From NCBI GenBank assembly GCA_016841205.1, contig JAENZP010000011.1, positions 1 through 64,000 on the forward strand: DNA of 64,000 bases, written 5' to 3'. The position numbers and the translations under genes are program-made. This DNA is from Desulfoscipio geothermicus (lineage in GTDB: Bacteria > Bacillota > Desulfotomaculia > Desulfotomaculales > Desulfallaceae). Under the pieces are notes generated by a model. The model worked only from the letters and a program-made list of their open reading frames with translations. It searched no databases and was not told where the DNA came from. Below, piece by piece: positions 26,171 to 35,236 of this stretch; within the stretch, counting starts at the first letter, position 1; each line of letters opens with the position of its first letter.

Positions 26171-28090
26171 ATGTGCAAGCGACATAAACAAAACCTTCTC
26201 ATTGCCACCCTTGTAGCATGCCTGGTGTTAGCCGGAAGTTACAGCTACTTAAACCAGGAAAAGCCAGTTTCGATTTTAAGCATGCAGGGAAAGACCGTGG
26301 TAATTGACCCCGGTCACGGTGGCGATGATCCAGGCTGCGTGTACAAAGATGCAATTCAGGAAAAGGACATTACCCTTGCGGTAGCGCGTGAACTTGCCCA
26401 AATGTTAAAGGCTGAAGGTGCCACTGTCAGGCTTACCAGGGAAGGTGACTATCAACCTGGTTGTAAATTATTTTTTAAAAGGTTTTGCTTTTGGCAACCA
26501 CCAAAAGATAATTTGGATGAACGAGTTGCTGTGGCGTCAGAAAGCAAAGCGGATATTTACGTAAGTTTACATATTAACTCCTCTCTTAAAACAAATAAAG
26601 CCGGAGCGGTGGTATTTTATAATCAGACCAATCGTTTAGGCCAGTACCTGGCGAAAAACATCCAACAGGAACTAAGACATATTCCCGAGGTGGTTAAAAG
26701 AACCAGTCATGACAGGGATTATTATATATTAAACCACCTAGCCATACCTGCCGCAGTAGTAGAGCTGGGCTACATATCCAACGATAAGGACCAGCAGCAT
26801 TTAAAAGATGCCATGTACCGCGAAAAACTGGCCCAATCGGTCTGTGCGGGGATAGTCAATTATTTTAATGATTCCAAGGAAGTAACTCTACCCGGAAATC
26901 CGAAAACGCCTACCCCGGACCAGGCCAATAATAAGACCGTCAATGAACCCAAATTAAATCTATCGCCTAATTTATATTTTTTGTCTAAAAACAAAGCAAG
27001 ACTTTTTCTCGCTTCCGAAGAAATGGCTCCTATAAACATGGTCGATGTTTCGGTGGAAGAGTTGGCCCGGTCGGCACTTAAACAGTTGACGGATGGTTCC
27101 AGACAGACCAAAGACTTGATTTCCTGCATACCGGATGGCATGACCATTAGTGATTTAAAAGTATCGGGATCTCTGGCTACGGTTGACCTGTCAACAGTAA
27201 GCAGAAAACCCGGTTATATCGGCAGTGAAGAGGAATGGACCACAGTTAGTTCGATTGCCTATACCCTTTTTGAATTACCGGTTATCCAAAAGGTTCAAAT
27301 ATTGATTAACGGGCAGCCAAGTAAAACCCTGGCCGGACATATCGATATTAGTGAGCCGTTATCACGTAGTAAATTGCCTTTAACTAAAATTGCCGGGGGT
27401 ATAATGGAAGGCAACAAAGCCAAAGTAGCTATTGTTATTGATGACTTTGGCCAAACCTATCCCGGTGGGGCAAAAGAAATGCTTTCCATTGACAGGCCAT
27501 TAACTTTTGCTGTAATGCCTAATGGTGAATATTCACGCCAGCAGGCCGTGCAGGCCGCAAAGCGGGGGTTCGAGATAATCGTGCACTTACCGATGCAGCC
27601 GGTGAGGGGTAAGCCCAGTTGGCTGGGACCCGGTGCTATAACTGCTGACATGACCGCGGAGGAGATCCGCCGGCAAGTGCGCCGAGACTTCGCCCAGGTG
27701 CCGTATGCCAGCGGGTTCAATAATCATATGGGTTCCTTGATTACGGCGCGTGAGGAACTGATTCGCCCGGTGCTCGAGGTGGCTAAAGAAAAAGACTCCT
27801 TTGTGCTGGATAGCCTAACCTCCGGTAATTCTAAAATTATTCCCATGGCCGAAAGCTTGGGGATAGCCCATACCAAGAGGGATGTATTTCTGGATGATAT
27901 TAAAAACGAAGCCCAGATGAAAAAGCAGCTGGAACTATTGGCAGACAAGGCACTAACCCAAGGCAGCGCCGTAGGTATCGGGCATGTGGGTGTGGATGGC
28001 CCAAAAATGGCCCGGGCAATAAAGGAAATGATACCGGTAATGGAAGCCAAGGGAATTGAGTTTGTCTACCTGTCGGAATTGGTATATTAA
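26171..28090 (+). CDS. Triple-domain cell-wall protein: N-acetylmuramoyl-L-alanine amidase, GerMN domain and YibQ-type divergent polysaccharide deacetylase
   Basis: 639 residues. A single N-terminal membrane anchor or signal (about 8-28) precedes an Amidase_3 domain (about 40-235) with zinc ligands in DPGHGGDDPG, SLHINSS and VELGYISN. A GerMN domain (about 270-390, with LEELARSALKQL-like helix and VDLS) follows. The last 220 residues match the divergent polysaccharide deacetylase (YibQ) family: VAIVIDDFGQ, FAVMPN, HLPMQP and FNNHMGS. Each part alone occurs in spore-formers; all three in one chain is uncommon. GGGAGG fits the ATG at 26171. A second amidase follows 21 bp later, probably in the same transcript. 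A role in spore cortex or cell-wall remodelling is inferred. Confidence 0.85.
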   Translation: MCKRHKQNLLIATLVACLVLAGSYSYLNQEKPVSILSMQGKTVVIDPGHGGDDPGCVYKDAIQEKDITLAVARELAQMLKAEGATVRLTREGDYQPGCKLFFKRFCFWQPPKDNLDERVAVASESKADIYVSLHINSSLKTNKAGAVVFYNQTNRLGQYLAKNIQQELRHIPEVVKRTSHDRDYYILNHLAIPAAVVELGYISNDKDQQHLKDAMYREKLAQSVCAGIVNYFNDSKEVTLPGNPKTPTPDQANNKTVNEPKLNLSPNLYFLSKNKARLFLASEEMAPINMVDVSVEELARSALKQLTDGSRQTKDLISCIPDGMTISDLKVSGSLATVDLSTVSRKPGYIGSEEEWTTVSSIAYTLFELPVIQKVQILINGQPSKTLAGHIDISEPLSRSKLPLTKIAGGIMEGNKAKVAIVIDDFGQTYPGGAKEMLSIDRPLTFAVMPNGEYSRQQAVQAAKRGFEIIVHLPMQPVRGKPSWLGPGAITADMTAEEIRRQVRRDFAQVPYASGFNNHMGSLITAREELIRPVLEVAKEKDSFVLDSLTSGNSKIIPMAESLGIAHTKRDVFLDDIKNEAQMKKQLELLADKALTQGSAVGIGHVGVDGPKMARAIKEMIPVMEAKGIEFVYLSELVY

Positions 28091-28111
28091 CAATCATACT
28101 TGGAGATTAGC

Positions 28112-28915
28112 ATGAAAAAAATATTTATCATATTTTACTCATTAATTTTTGTTTTATATTATCCTCATATAGCTGCCACAGCTAACCATGCGGCAGCAAA
28201 AAATCTTCTTGAATCTAAAATCATTGCCATTGATCCCGGGCACGGAGGTTATGATCCCGGCACAATATGGGGAGATATTAATGAAAAAGATATTAATCTA
28301 GCAATATCCCAGAAATTGACCAAACGTCTCGAGAGCTATGGAGCCAAAGTAATATTAACCCGGAACGGTGATTATAATTATGCAATTGCCGGACTGCACG
28401 GACGTGATGCCAAACGCTACGATCTAAATCAAAGAATTAAACTCATTGAGTCTCAAAAGGCTGATACTGCACTTACTATTCACGTAAACAGCGTAACAAA
28501 AAATTCGTATGAGGGTGCTGAAGCTTTTTATCACCCTAAATCACAGGAAGGTAAAAAACTAGCTTTGGCCATTCAGCAAGAACTTAGAACCATTCCTGGG
28601 ATGGAGAAAAGAATGCCTAAATTTAGTGACTGCTATATGCTGCGCAATACCAAGATGCCTGCAGTGCTGGTGGAAGTCGGTTATTTAAGCAACCCCCACG
28701 AAAGAAAGCTTTTACAGGACCCCCAATATTGGGACACCCTGGCCGGTAAAATCACCGATGGGATAGTAAACTATTATAATGCACCGGATGATGTTATTGG
28801 CCAAGGATTTTGGCAAGAAACAACCTCAAGTACTTACTTTATGATAAAGTTATTGGAGTACTCATTTAATTTCGGTAAAAATCTTGAAACTGAGTGCGAT
28901 TGCATTATTCATTAG
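28112..28915 (+). CDS. Secreted N-acetylmuramoyl-L-alanine amidase (Amidase_3, CwlD-like)
   Basis: 267 residues. The signal peptide (about 1-26) is followed by an Amidase_3 domain with the four zinc/catalytic sites: DPGHGGYDPG, Glu in NEKDIN, TIHVNS and VLVEVGYLSN. It cleaves the amide between muramic acid and the stem peptide. A 40-residue C-terminal tail lacks a known binding domain. GGAG (28102-28105) sets the ATG at 28112. It shares its fold with the first domain of the preceding protein and probably arose by duplication. Confidence 0.88.
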   Translation: MKKIFIIFYSLIFVLYYPHIAATANHAAAKNLLESKIIAIDPGHGGYDPGTIWGDINEKDINLAISQKLTKRLESYGAKVILTRNGDYNYAIAGLHGRDAKRYDLNQRIKLIESQKADTALTIHVNSVTKNSYEGAEAFYHPKSQEGKKLALAIQQELRTIPGMEKRMPKFSDCYMLRNTKMPAVLVEVGYLSNPHERKLLQDPQYWDTLAGKITDGIVNYYNAPDDVIGQGFWQETTSSTYFMIKLLEYSFNFGKNLETECDCIIH

Positions 28916-29047
28916 AAGGTAATAATTGGCCTGCCCTCAAAAAAAGGTTTTATGATAAAATAATTAGGCTTGACCAACCACAAGGATACATTTTTTAACA
29001 ACTAACTGATTTTTTAGTATGTTAATCAGCCAATAAGGAGGAAATGA

Positions 29048-29734
29048 ATGTTTAATTATAAAAACAAGCTTTATTTATTCATAGCCTTAGCGCTTGTTGC
29101 ATTTTTAGTGATATTACCGGGCTTTTTACCCGCAGATAACTTGCTCGGACAGCTGACTTTACCACAAAAATCCTTAGGCGCAGAGCAGGCACCTAATGTA
29201 CCATTTAAAGATATCCTGGCTGCCAAGGGTATCGTGCCCGGCGCAAGCCAAGAACTAAAAATAATCGTTGATAAGTCAGACAAAACTTTATCTATTTATT
29301 TTAAAGACAGTCCGCTAAAATCTTATCACGTGGAATTAGGTGAGGGAGGTACGGGGGACAAGCAGGTTGCCGGGGATCATAAGAATCCGGAAGGCCAATT
29401 TTACGTAAGTGAGAAATCTGTATTGTCTCCACCCGACCAATACCTTGGGTCAAGATGGATGAGACTGAGTTACCCCAATATAGAAGATGCACAGCGGGGC
29501 TTAAATAGCGGATTGATCAATAGGCAGATTTATAATGAAATTGTAGCTGCTATCAGCAATGGTACAACCCCTCCGCAGCGTACCGCACTGGGTGGCGGAA
29601 TAGGCATTCATGGTGGTGATGTGCCGGCATTTAACGACAATTGGACTTGGGGCTGTATCGGTCTGGCTAACAGGGATATTGAAGATTTTTTTAATTACAT
29701 CTCTGTAGGTACTCCAGTCATTATCCAAAAATAA
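29048..29734 (+). CDS. Exported L,D-transpeptidase (YkuD family)
   Basis: 228 residues. An N-terminal membrane anchor (about 9-26) is followed by a YkuD domain (about 74-227). The catalytic motif is visible: His188 in GIHGGD and nucleophile Cys203 in TWGCIGL. It forms or remodels 3-3 cross-links in peptidoglycan outside the membrane. AAGGAGGAAATGA precedes the ATG. It follows the two amidases, and a strong terminator comes 50 nt after the stop. Confidence 0.9.
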   Translation: MFNYKNKLYLFIALALVAFLVILPGFLPADNLLGQLTLPQKSLGAEQAPNVPFKDILAAKGIVPGASQELKIIVDKSDKTLSIYFKDSPLKSYHVELGEGGTGDKQVAGDHKNPEGQFYVSEKSVLSPPDQYLGSRWMRLSYPNIEDAQRGLNSGLINRQIYNEIVAAISNGTTPPQRTALGGGIGIHGGDVPAFNDNWTWGCIGLANRDIEDFFNYISVGTPVIIQK

Positions 29735-29782
29735 AACATCCTGTTTTTGATTCTAATTCTACTGGTATTTGGTATATCACAC

Positions 29783-29815
29783 ACCAAACGCTCCAAAAGG
29801 AGCGTTTGGTTTTTT
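29783..29815 (+). terminator. Terminator after the L,D-transpeptidase gene
   Basis: ACCAAACGCTCC-AAAA-GGAGCGTTTGGT, a perfect 12-bp stem with a tetraloop, is followed by TTTTTT (29810-29815). Confidence 0.92.
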
Positions 29816-29918
29816 CACCTTCAAAATTCCTCTTTTCCGTGCATAGACCCCGGTTAGGCGAAATCTTAGCTACCGCTCTGGGGGCAGGGTCGGGTAAAGT
29901 ATACGGCGTTGTTAAGAT

Positions 29919-30407
29919 TTACATTGTTCTTGGTGTTATTCTCCGTCCTATTTCGCCCAATTCACTTGTAAAGCTGGATATCGGTTTGCCGGAGGATATC
30001 CCTTGGGACACTTTTTTAATTCGCGTTACCCAAGCCACATCTGAACTAACATATACTGTTTTTATAGAGGGTTCTACGCCTTTAATTTTTTTGATTACTT
30101 CGTCTTCCACAGCTATGGTTTTGTTTTTTTCTATATTTGAGTTTATGTCCAGACCGATATAAGCCTTATCCCCCGCCACCACCACAGTAGACCGCTTTAC
30201 GCCGCTAACCATGTCAGCTTCCCGGGCAATGCGCGCTGCTTTATCCATACTCGCTTTATCAGTTTGGGTTAGATTGGTGTTAGTTTGGGTTTGATTGGGC
30301 GCTGTTTGAGTCGGGCCTGGTTTCCGGGCAGCGGAACAACCGCTAAAAATGAATAAGGACATAACAAATAAACTCAAGATCAAAATGGAGAATTTCTTTG
30401 TATTCAT
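29919..30407 (-). CDS. YhcN/YlaJ-family sporulation lipoprotein
   Basis: 162 residues. The lipoprotein signal ends FSGC (Cys about 23), then a Thr/Asn/Gln-rich linker and a domain with DMVSGVKRSTVVVAGDKAY and a C-terminal amphipathic region. This matches the spore-cortex-associated YhcN/YlaJ family. GGAG is 8 nt before the ATG. A truncated, frameshifted copy of its 3' end lies 4 kb to the left (25939-26098). Confidence 0.85.
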   Translation of the reverse strand: MNTKKFSILILSLFVMSLFIFSGCSAARKPGPTQTAPNQTQTNTNLTQTDKASMDKAARIAREADMVSGVKRSTVVVAGDKAYIGLDINSNIEKNKTIAVEDEVIKKIKGVEPSIKTVYVSSDVAWVTRIKKVSQGISSGKPISSFTSELGEIGRRITPRTM

Positions 30408-30940
30408 AGTATCACTCCTTAAATGGTTTTTAGAATTGTAATAATTTTAACAAAGACCAATCCAACGTCTATTACTGTTTCTAATTACCCGACCAGTATT
30501 AACCGGATTTCATAATTAATCTCTATTTAATTTTCTTCTCTCCTCCTCTTTTTATTTACCCTTTATTATTTAAAAACTTTCTTTTTTTATACGAGTAGAT
30601 AATGTGGAATATTACACTACGACTCCTTGAGTCTTATAAACGGGCTTTAATGCAATAATAATCTTCTTAATCTACAAGCTGTATTGTAGAAATACATTTT
30701 TTTTGCAGAGTGCAAAAAAAATAACCCAAATAATAGGTCAATACAGTTAAAAAAAAATTGTTCCAGCGCTAAAATTAATACTAAATCATGCAAGGGTGAA
30801 CAGCTATTTTCAAAAAGCCAGGGTGATCATATAAGCGGTTTTATTGTTGTTATTGCTGCCATAAACACCCAGGATAGCTAATCAAGTATCCGGGTATCAT
30901 TGAATTGTAATAAACTAAAATTTCAAAGGAGGCCTTTCGG
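30408..30940. other. AT-rich intergenic region before the DUF1657 gene
   Basis: About 530 bp without a credible gene. It must hold the promoters of the YhcN-like gene (minus) and the DUF1657 gene (plus), but I find no clear sigma-A pair. A sporulation sigma factor may be used for both (inference). Confidence 0.4.
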
Positions 30941-31147
30941 ATGAGTGTTGGAACTCAAGTCAAACAAACCCTGGCCGGGCTGAAAAGTGCCCAGGCTAGC
31001 TTGGAAGTTTTTGCCATGCAAACTCAAAATCAGCAGGCTAAAGACCTTTATACCAACGCGGCCCAGCAGACCCAGGCCATTATTGACAGCTTAGAACCCA
31101 GGATTACTGAGATTGAGCAGCAAGAGCCACAATATAAAGGGTTCTAA
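30941..31147 (+). CDS. DUF1657 small protein
   Basis: 68 residues, all-helical and Gln/Ala-rich, beginning MSVGTQVKQTLAGLKSAQAS. This is the length and pattern of DUF1657 proteins that accompany sporulation and spoVA-type genes in Firmicutes; the function is unknown. AAGGAGG lies 10 nt before the ATG. No spoVA gene is nearby here. Confidence 0.85.
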   Translation: MSVGTQVKQTLAGLKSAQASLEVFAMQTQNQQAKDLYTNAAQQTQAIIDSLEPRITEIEQQEPQYKGF

Positions 31148-31158
31148 TATTTTTTATC

Positions 31159-31188
31159 CGGCCATCACAATTCTTATGGTGATGGCCG
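31159..31188. terminator. Hairpin between convergent DUF1657 and CDF genes
   Basis: CGGCCATCAC pairs perfectly with GTGATGGCCG around a 10-nt loop, 12 nt after the DUF1657 stop. A clear T-run is missing on either strand, so its terminator role is likely but not certain. Confidence 0.5.
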
Positions 31189-31214
31189 TACTACTACCAT
31201 TACGCACCTTAATT

Positions 31215-32132
31215 TTATGGACGGTGTTCCTGTTGCTTGATATTACCATTAATCGGTTGTTCTTCTTCGCTGACAGGATCTATATGTATATTTACCCGCG
31301 TGTTTCTAAACTCTTCCCACATAGCCTTTTTAAGGCACCCAATAATTTCATGTATTTCTAAAGCCGTAGCATATTGGTCAACAGTAATATGAAAATCGAT
31401 ATGTTTCATATTACCTGATTTTCGAGTCTTAAGCTTGTGAAAACCCTTAAATTTATCGCTATGTTTTTCTATAACTTTTATTATTTGGGCTTCTTCTGCA
31501 TCTGCCAACTTTGTATCCAAAAGATAATCAAAGGCATTTTTACACAGCTCCCACGCTTCTTTGATGATAAGCAGGGCAACCAAAATAGCTACAATTGGAT
31601 CAATTATATGCAGTCCAGTTAGTTTAATAAGCACCAGGCCAACGGCTACCCCAAAAGATGTATAAACATCAGTTTTCAGGTGTAAGGCATCTGCCTCAAG
31701 GGCCATCGAATCCTCTTCACGGGCAACCTTATATAACTTTCTTGAGACCAGAAGATTTATTAAGGATGCACCTAACATAACTGCAATAGCCAGGGTAGTC
31801 TGTTCAATTTCAACAGGTGCATAGATTTTGTTGATAGCTTCCTTTAAAATCATTCCGGCCGCAATAAAAATTAAGAGGCCTTCGGCTATGCCGGAGATAT
31901 TTTCTATCTTACCATGACCGTAAGGGTGCTCCCGATCGGCGGGTTTGGCGGACTGTCTGACGGAGAAAAACGATATAAATGATGCAATTAGATCCATTCC
32001 CGAATGGATCGCTTCCGAAATGATACTTACTGAACCGCTTAATATGCCTGCTATAACTTTTAAAATTATTAGTGTTGCATTGGATATAATCGATAATAGC
32101 GCAACTCTAGCCCTTCTGTCCCAGGATCCCAC
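31215..32132 (-). CDS. Cation diffusion facilitator (CDF) exporter, probable Ni2+/Co2+
   Basis: 305 residues with six membrane segments and a cytoplasmic C-terminal domain (about 210-295). Metal-site sequences are EAIHSGMDL in helix 2 and HLKTDVYTS in helix 5, giving HxxxD at both positions, and HPYGHGKIE lies between them. CDF proteins exchange metal for protons. The NiCo riboswitch leader (32175-32285) argues for cobalt/nickel as substrate. The start is GTG, with AGGAGG 8 nt upstream. Confidence 0.88.
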   Translation of the reverse strand: MGSWDRRARVALLSIISNATLIILKVIAGILSGSVSIISEAIHSGMDLIASFISFFSVRQSAKPADREHPYGHGKIENISGIAEGLLIFIAAGMILKEAINKIYAPVEIEQTTLAIAVMLGASLINLLVSRKLYKVAREEDSMALEADALHLKTDVYTSFGVAVGLVLIKLTGLHIIDPIVAILVALLIIKEAWELCKNAFDYLLDTKLADAEEAQIIKVIEKHSDKFKGFHKLKTRKSGNMKHIDFHITVDQYATALEIHEIIGCLKKAMWEEFRNTRVNIHIDPVSEEEQPINGNIKQQEHRP

Positions 32133-32174
32133 CAGTAAAACCTCCTAAACTTTTATAGCTATGCTGGTAGTACT

Positions 32175-32285
32175 AAAAAACATCTGTAGAACATTCTACT
32201 GTCCCACAGATGTTGCATCTGCTGCCGTCGCCAGCCCGGCCACATGAACCCATACAAGTGTTCATAGCCTGCTCAGTTTATACTG
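32175..32285 (-). promoter_or_regulatory. NiCo riboswitch (czcD motif) with intrinsic terminator
   Basis: On the minus strand: ACTGAGCAGGC (32277-32267), GGCCGGGCTGG, GCGACGGCAGCAGATG and ATCTGTGGGACAGT, in the same order as the copy at 13595. The 3' hairpin (32212-32181, CATCTGTGG with CTACAGATG) is followed by UUUUUU (32180-32175). CDF genes are the type target of this riboswitch class. Confidence 0.92.
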
Positions 32286-32314
32286 TAGATTTATATGCAA
32301 AGAAATTATTAATT

Positions 32315-32344
32315 ATATTATTCCTTGCAAGTAGTGTTTGTCAA
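32315..32344 (-). promoter_or_regulatory. Promoter of the CDF/riboswitch transcript
   Basis: TTGACA (32344-32339), an 18-nt spacer and TAATAT (32320-32315) on the minus strand, 30-40 nt before the aptamer. Confidence 0.6.
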
Positions 32345-32503
32345 ACAATATTAACTTACAAACATTAAATCCTAAGTCTTTATAATTCCCCTCCTATACA
32401 CGCCAACCGAAATATCCTCCGTTAATGGAAGCAGTGGAATATTTGTTGCAGCATAACCACCGACTCAAAAAGGGACAATAAAATGGAGAAGGAGGTTATT
32501 TAC

Positions 32504-33496
32504 ATGAAGCAGGCAAGAGCAATTATCATTATGCTTATTACGATCTTGCTTGGAATATTGCCAGTGCATGGTGATTATTCAAGCGCAGCAGAAGATGCTG
32601 CCTTATGTCTAATTCATGAAGTTAACCTTGGTAATAAAGAAAATCAGTTGGAACTCGGAGGTTACAGCAAATCCAAACAGATCGGTTCAAAGGATGACAG
32701 TGTATATAAAGAGTTTCCTGGCATGGATAAACCATACACCGGCCCCTTGCCCTGGAAGAGAGACCCCAAATTCCTGGAAACCATCAAGAAACACGATACA
32801 CCCGTGCTGATGGCCGCATATAAGGCTACTCTACCGGACCCGATACAGGCGGAAGGCTATAACATTGGGCTGGCGGCGGAGCAATTGGCCGGAAGCGTGG
32901 TACAGCCGGGTGAGGCTTTCTCACAAAACGGAACGATCGGGCCATATACCGAGTACCGTGGCTATCAAGCCGGCCCTACATATGCGGGCAATCAACTTGT
33001 TACCACTGTAGGCGGCGGGGTGTGTAAAATTGCCTCCTTGCTATACAACGTGGTTACTTTTAGCGACCTAAATGTGCTCATGCGCAGTTGCCATTCCATG
33101 ACCGTCCCTTACGTTCCCCCGGGGCAGGACGCTACTGTATATTATGGAGTTAAAGACTTTCGCTTTTTAAATAATTCAGACAGCCCGATTGTTATATGGT
33201 CTCAAAAGGTTGGAGATACCCTTTATATGGCTTTATACGGCCGCCAGAAACCACCCAAAGTAACCTGGCACCACACGGTACAAAAAAGGCTTAAATACTG
33301 GACTGAATACCGCTATAATCCCAACCTCTCGCCAGGCATGGAAAAAGTGACGGCCCCGGGACAAGACGGCTATGTAATTAAGTCGTGGGTGACCGTGGCA
33401 ACACCCGATGGCAAGGTTACCACCAAAGAAAAAGGCGGCAGTTGGTATAACGCCAGCCCGCGCATCATTGAGCGCGGGCCGCGCAAACAGCCATAG
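32504..33496 (+). CDS. Exported VanW-family protein
   Basis: 330 residues: a signal peptide (about 1-27) and a VanW domain (about 130-285) with the family signature GGGVCKIASLLYNV, then HSMTVPYVPPGQDAT and the strand-rich end. VanW proteins occur beside some vancomycin-resistance genes and in spore-formers; their chemistry is unknown. AAGGAGGT sets the ATG at 32504. It converges on the decarboxylase gene with an 8-bp gap. It is paralogous to the lipoprotein at 35237-36142. Confidence 0.82.
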   Translation: MKQARAIIIMLITILLGILPVHGDYSSAAEDAALCLIHEVNLGNKENQLELGGYSKSKQIGSKDDSVYKEFPGMDKPYTGPLPWKRDPKFLETIKKHDTPVLMAAYKATLPDPIQAEGYNIGLAAEQLAGSVVQPGEAFSQNGTIGPYTEYRGYQAGPTYAGNQLVTTVGGGVCKIASLLYNVVTFSDLNVLMRSCHSMTVPYVPPGQDATVYYGVKDFRFLNNSDSPIVIWSQKVGDTLYMALYGRQKPPKVTWHHTVQKRLKYWTEYRYNPNLSPGMEKVTAPGQDGYVIKSWVTVATPDGKVTTKEKGGSWYNASPRIIERGPRKQP

Positions 33497-33504
33497 GAAA
33501 CAAT

Positions 33505-34971
33505 TTATTTGACCACCCGCAGGGTATAGATATTTGGGTCGCTGCAACCCTGGAAATGTGCGCCCAAATCCCGCTTTACGATGAGGTAATTCACAATTTC
33601 ACCGGTCACTTTTTCGCCGGGGCAAAGTACCGGTATACCAGGGGGGTAGCAGGCAACGACTTCGGTACTTATCCTGTCCACGGCTTCCTCCAGGGGTAAA
33701 GTGGCTACAGGAGCAACAAAAGCCTCCCGGGGTGGAATAACCAGCTCGGGTATCCCGGGGGTAACATTTACCATCCTAATAGCACTGTTTGCTCTGACTT
33801 GGTTTTGGACAATATATTTTCGCATATCTTTTAATGCCCTGAGGAAATATTCAGTGTCTGTGTGACAGTTACCAAAGCCGACAATTAGCAGCAAATTATA
33901 TACATCTGACATTTCCACCTGGATATGATGCTGCTCTCTGAGCCACCGTTCAGCCCAGAGTCCGGTAACTCCCAATTTTCTAACTGAAATAGTTACCTTG
34001 GTGGAATCGAGGCCACAAACCCCGTTCCTGCCGATCATCTCATGTCCCAAAACTGAAAAACCCGGAATGGAATTAATCTCACGCCTCAGGTAATTAGCCT
34101 GTTCTAGGGCGTAATGAAGCAGCTCTCTTCCTCGGGCTGCCATCTGAGCCCTGGCTGCATCCAGGGAGGCCAGCAAAAGGTAGGAGGTACTGGTGCTTTG
34201 GAGGAGCCTTAAGCAAGCCTCCACTCTTTGCTTATTAATTATATTTCCCTTAATATGCAGCATGGAAGCTTGGGTAAAAGCCGACAGGATTTTATGGATG
34301 CCCTGAACCGCGGCATCCGCTCCACTTTCCAGGGCGGTCCGGGGCAAATCCTCATGAAAATGCAGATGCGGTCCGTGTGCTTCATCAACCAGCAAGGGAA
34401 TATTGCGGGCGTGTACGATTTCAGCAATGCGCGGAACATCTGAAGTTATTCCATGATAGGTAGGGTTGACCAGAATAACAGCCTTCACGTCGGGATGGCC
34501 ATCCAGGCTACGGGTGATTGTTTCAGGAGAGGTGCCCACAGGAATCCCATAATCGTCGTCATATTCCGGTTTAAAGAATACCGGATAAGCGCCGCTTAAA
34601 ATGATCCCGCTTAATATGGAACGATGCATGTTCCTGGGTACTAAAATCTTATCACCCGGGTTGCATACGGTCATAACCAGGGCTTGTAGCCCACACGAAC
34701 TGCCATTTACTAGAAAATAGGAAAAATCTGCACCGAAAGTTTCCGCTGCCATTGTCTGGGCTTCTTTAATAACCCCGTGGGTCTGGTGCAGGTCATCCAT
34801 ACCCGGAACATTTGTAACATCAGCGGCAAAAACTTTATTCCCTAAAAAGTCATTTAATAAGTTATCATTAACCTGTTTACCCTTGTGGCCGGGCATATGA
34901 AACCTGACCGTCCCATCATCAATATACCTCTGCAGTGCATCAATTATTGGTGCATTTTGTTGATTATACAC
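33505..34971 (-). CDS. Orn/Lys/Arg decarboxylase-family PLP enzyme
   Basis: 488 residues. The aminotransferase-fold N-terminal part contains FHMPGHKGKQ near the start, LVDEAHGPHLHFHEDLP and the PLP lysine motif GIHKILSAFTQ. A C-terminal domain of about 120 residues follows, with CYPPGIPVLCPGE. This is the SpeA-type short Gram-positive group that decarboxylates arginine, lysine or ornithine to the polyamine precursor. The substrate cannot be decided. The start is GTG, with GAGGTG 8 nt upstream. Confidence 0.88.
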   Translation of the reverse strand: MYNQQNAPIIDALQRYIDDGTVRFHMPGHKGKQVNDNLLNDFLGNKVFAADVTNVPGMDDLHQTHGVIKEAQTMAAETFGADFSYFLVNGSSCGLQALVMTVCNPGDKILVPRNMHRSILSGIILSGAYPVFFKPEYDDDYGIPVGTSPETITRSLDGHPDVKAVILVNPTYHGITSDVPRIAEIVHARNIPLLVDEAHGPHLHFHEDLPRTALESGADAAVQGIHKILSAFTQASMLHIKGNIINKQRVEACLRLLQSTSTSYLLLASLDAARAQMAARGRELLHYALEQANYLRREINSIPGFSVLGHEMIGRNGVCGLDSTKVTISVRKLGVTGLWAERWLREQHHIQVEMSDVYNLLLIVGFGNCHTDTEYFLRALKDMRKYIVQNQVRANSAIRMVNVTPGIPELVIPPREAFVAPVATLPLEEAVDRISTEVVACYPPGIPVLCPGEKVTGEIVNYLIVKRDLGAHFQGCSDPNIYTLRVVK

Positions 34972-35182
34972 CTACAATTCACCTCGATTTTAACGTTACT
35001 CTCTTACTATTCTGGAGCGGTTTAATATGTCACATTTAAAAGCGAGGTAATAAATGACTGCAAAAATTTGAGGGATATAGTACAGCAAAATAAATTTAAT
35101 GAAAGTGCTCCGAATAATCACTAACAGTACGGGGTATAATTCTAAGACTCCCTATCCTTACTAATAAAAATGTAATGTTTAC

Positions 35183-35213
35183 ACAGCCCCCGGTTTAGAC
35201 AACCGGGGGCTGT
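35183..35213. terminator. Hairpin terminator downstream of the VanW lipoprotein gene
   Basis: ACAGCCCCCGGTT-TAGAC-AACCGGGGGCTGT, a perfect 13-bp stem, lies 24 nt beyond the stop of the minus-strand VanW gene. The T-tract is weak. Confidence 0.65.
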
Positions 35214-35236
35214 TGTGTTACAGCAATAAAATAAAT

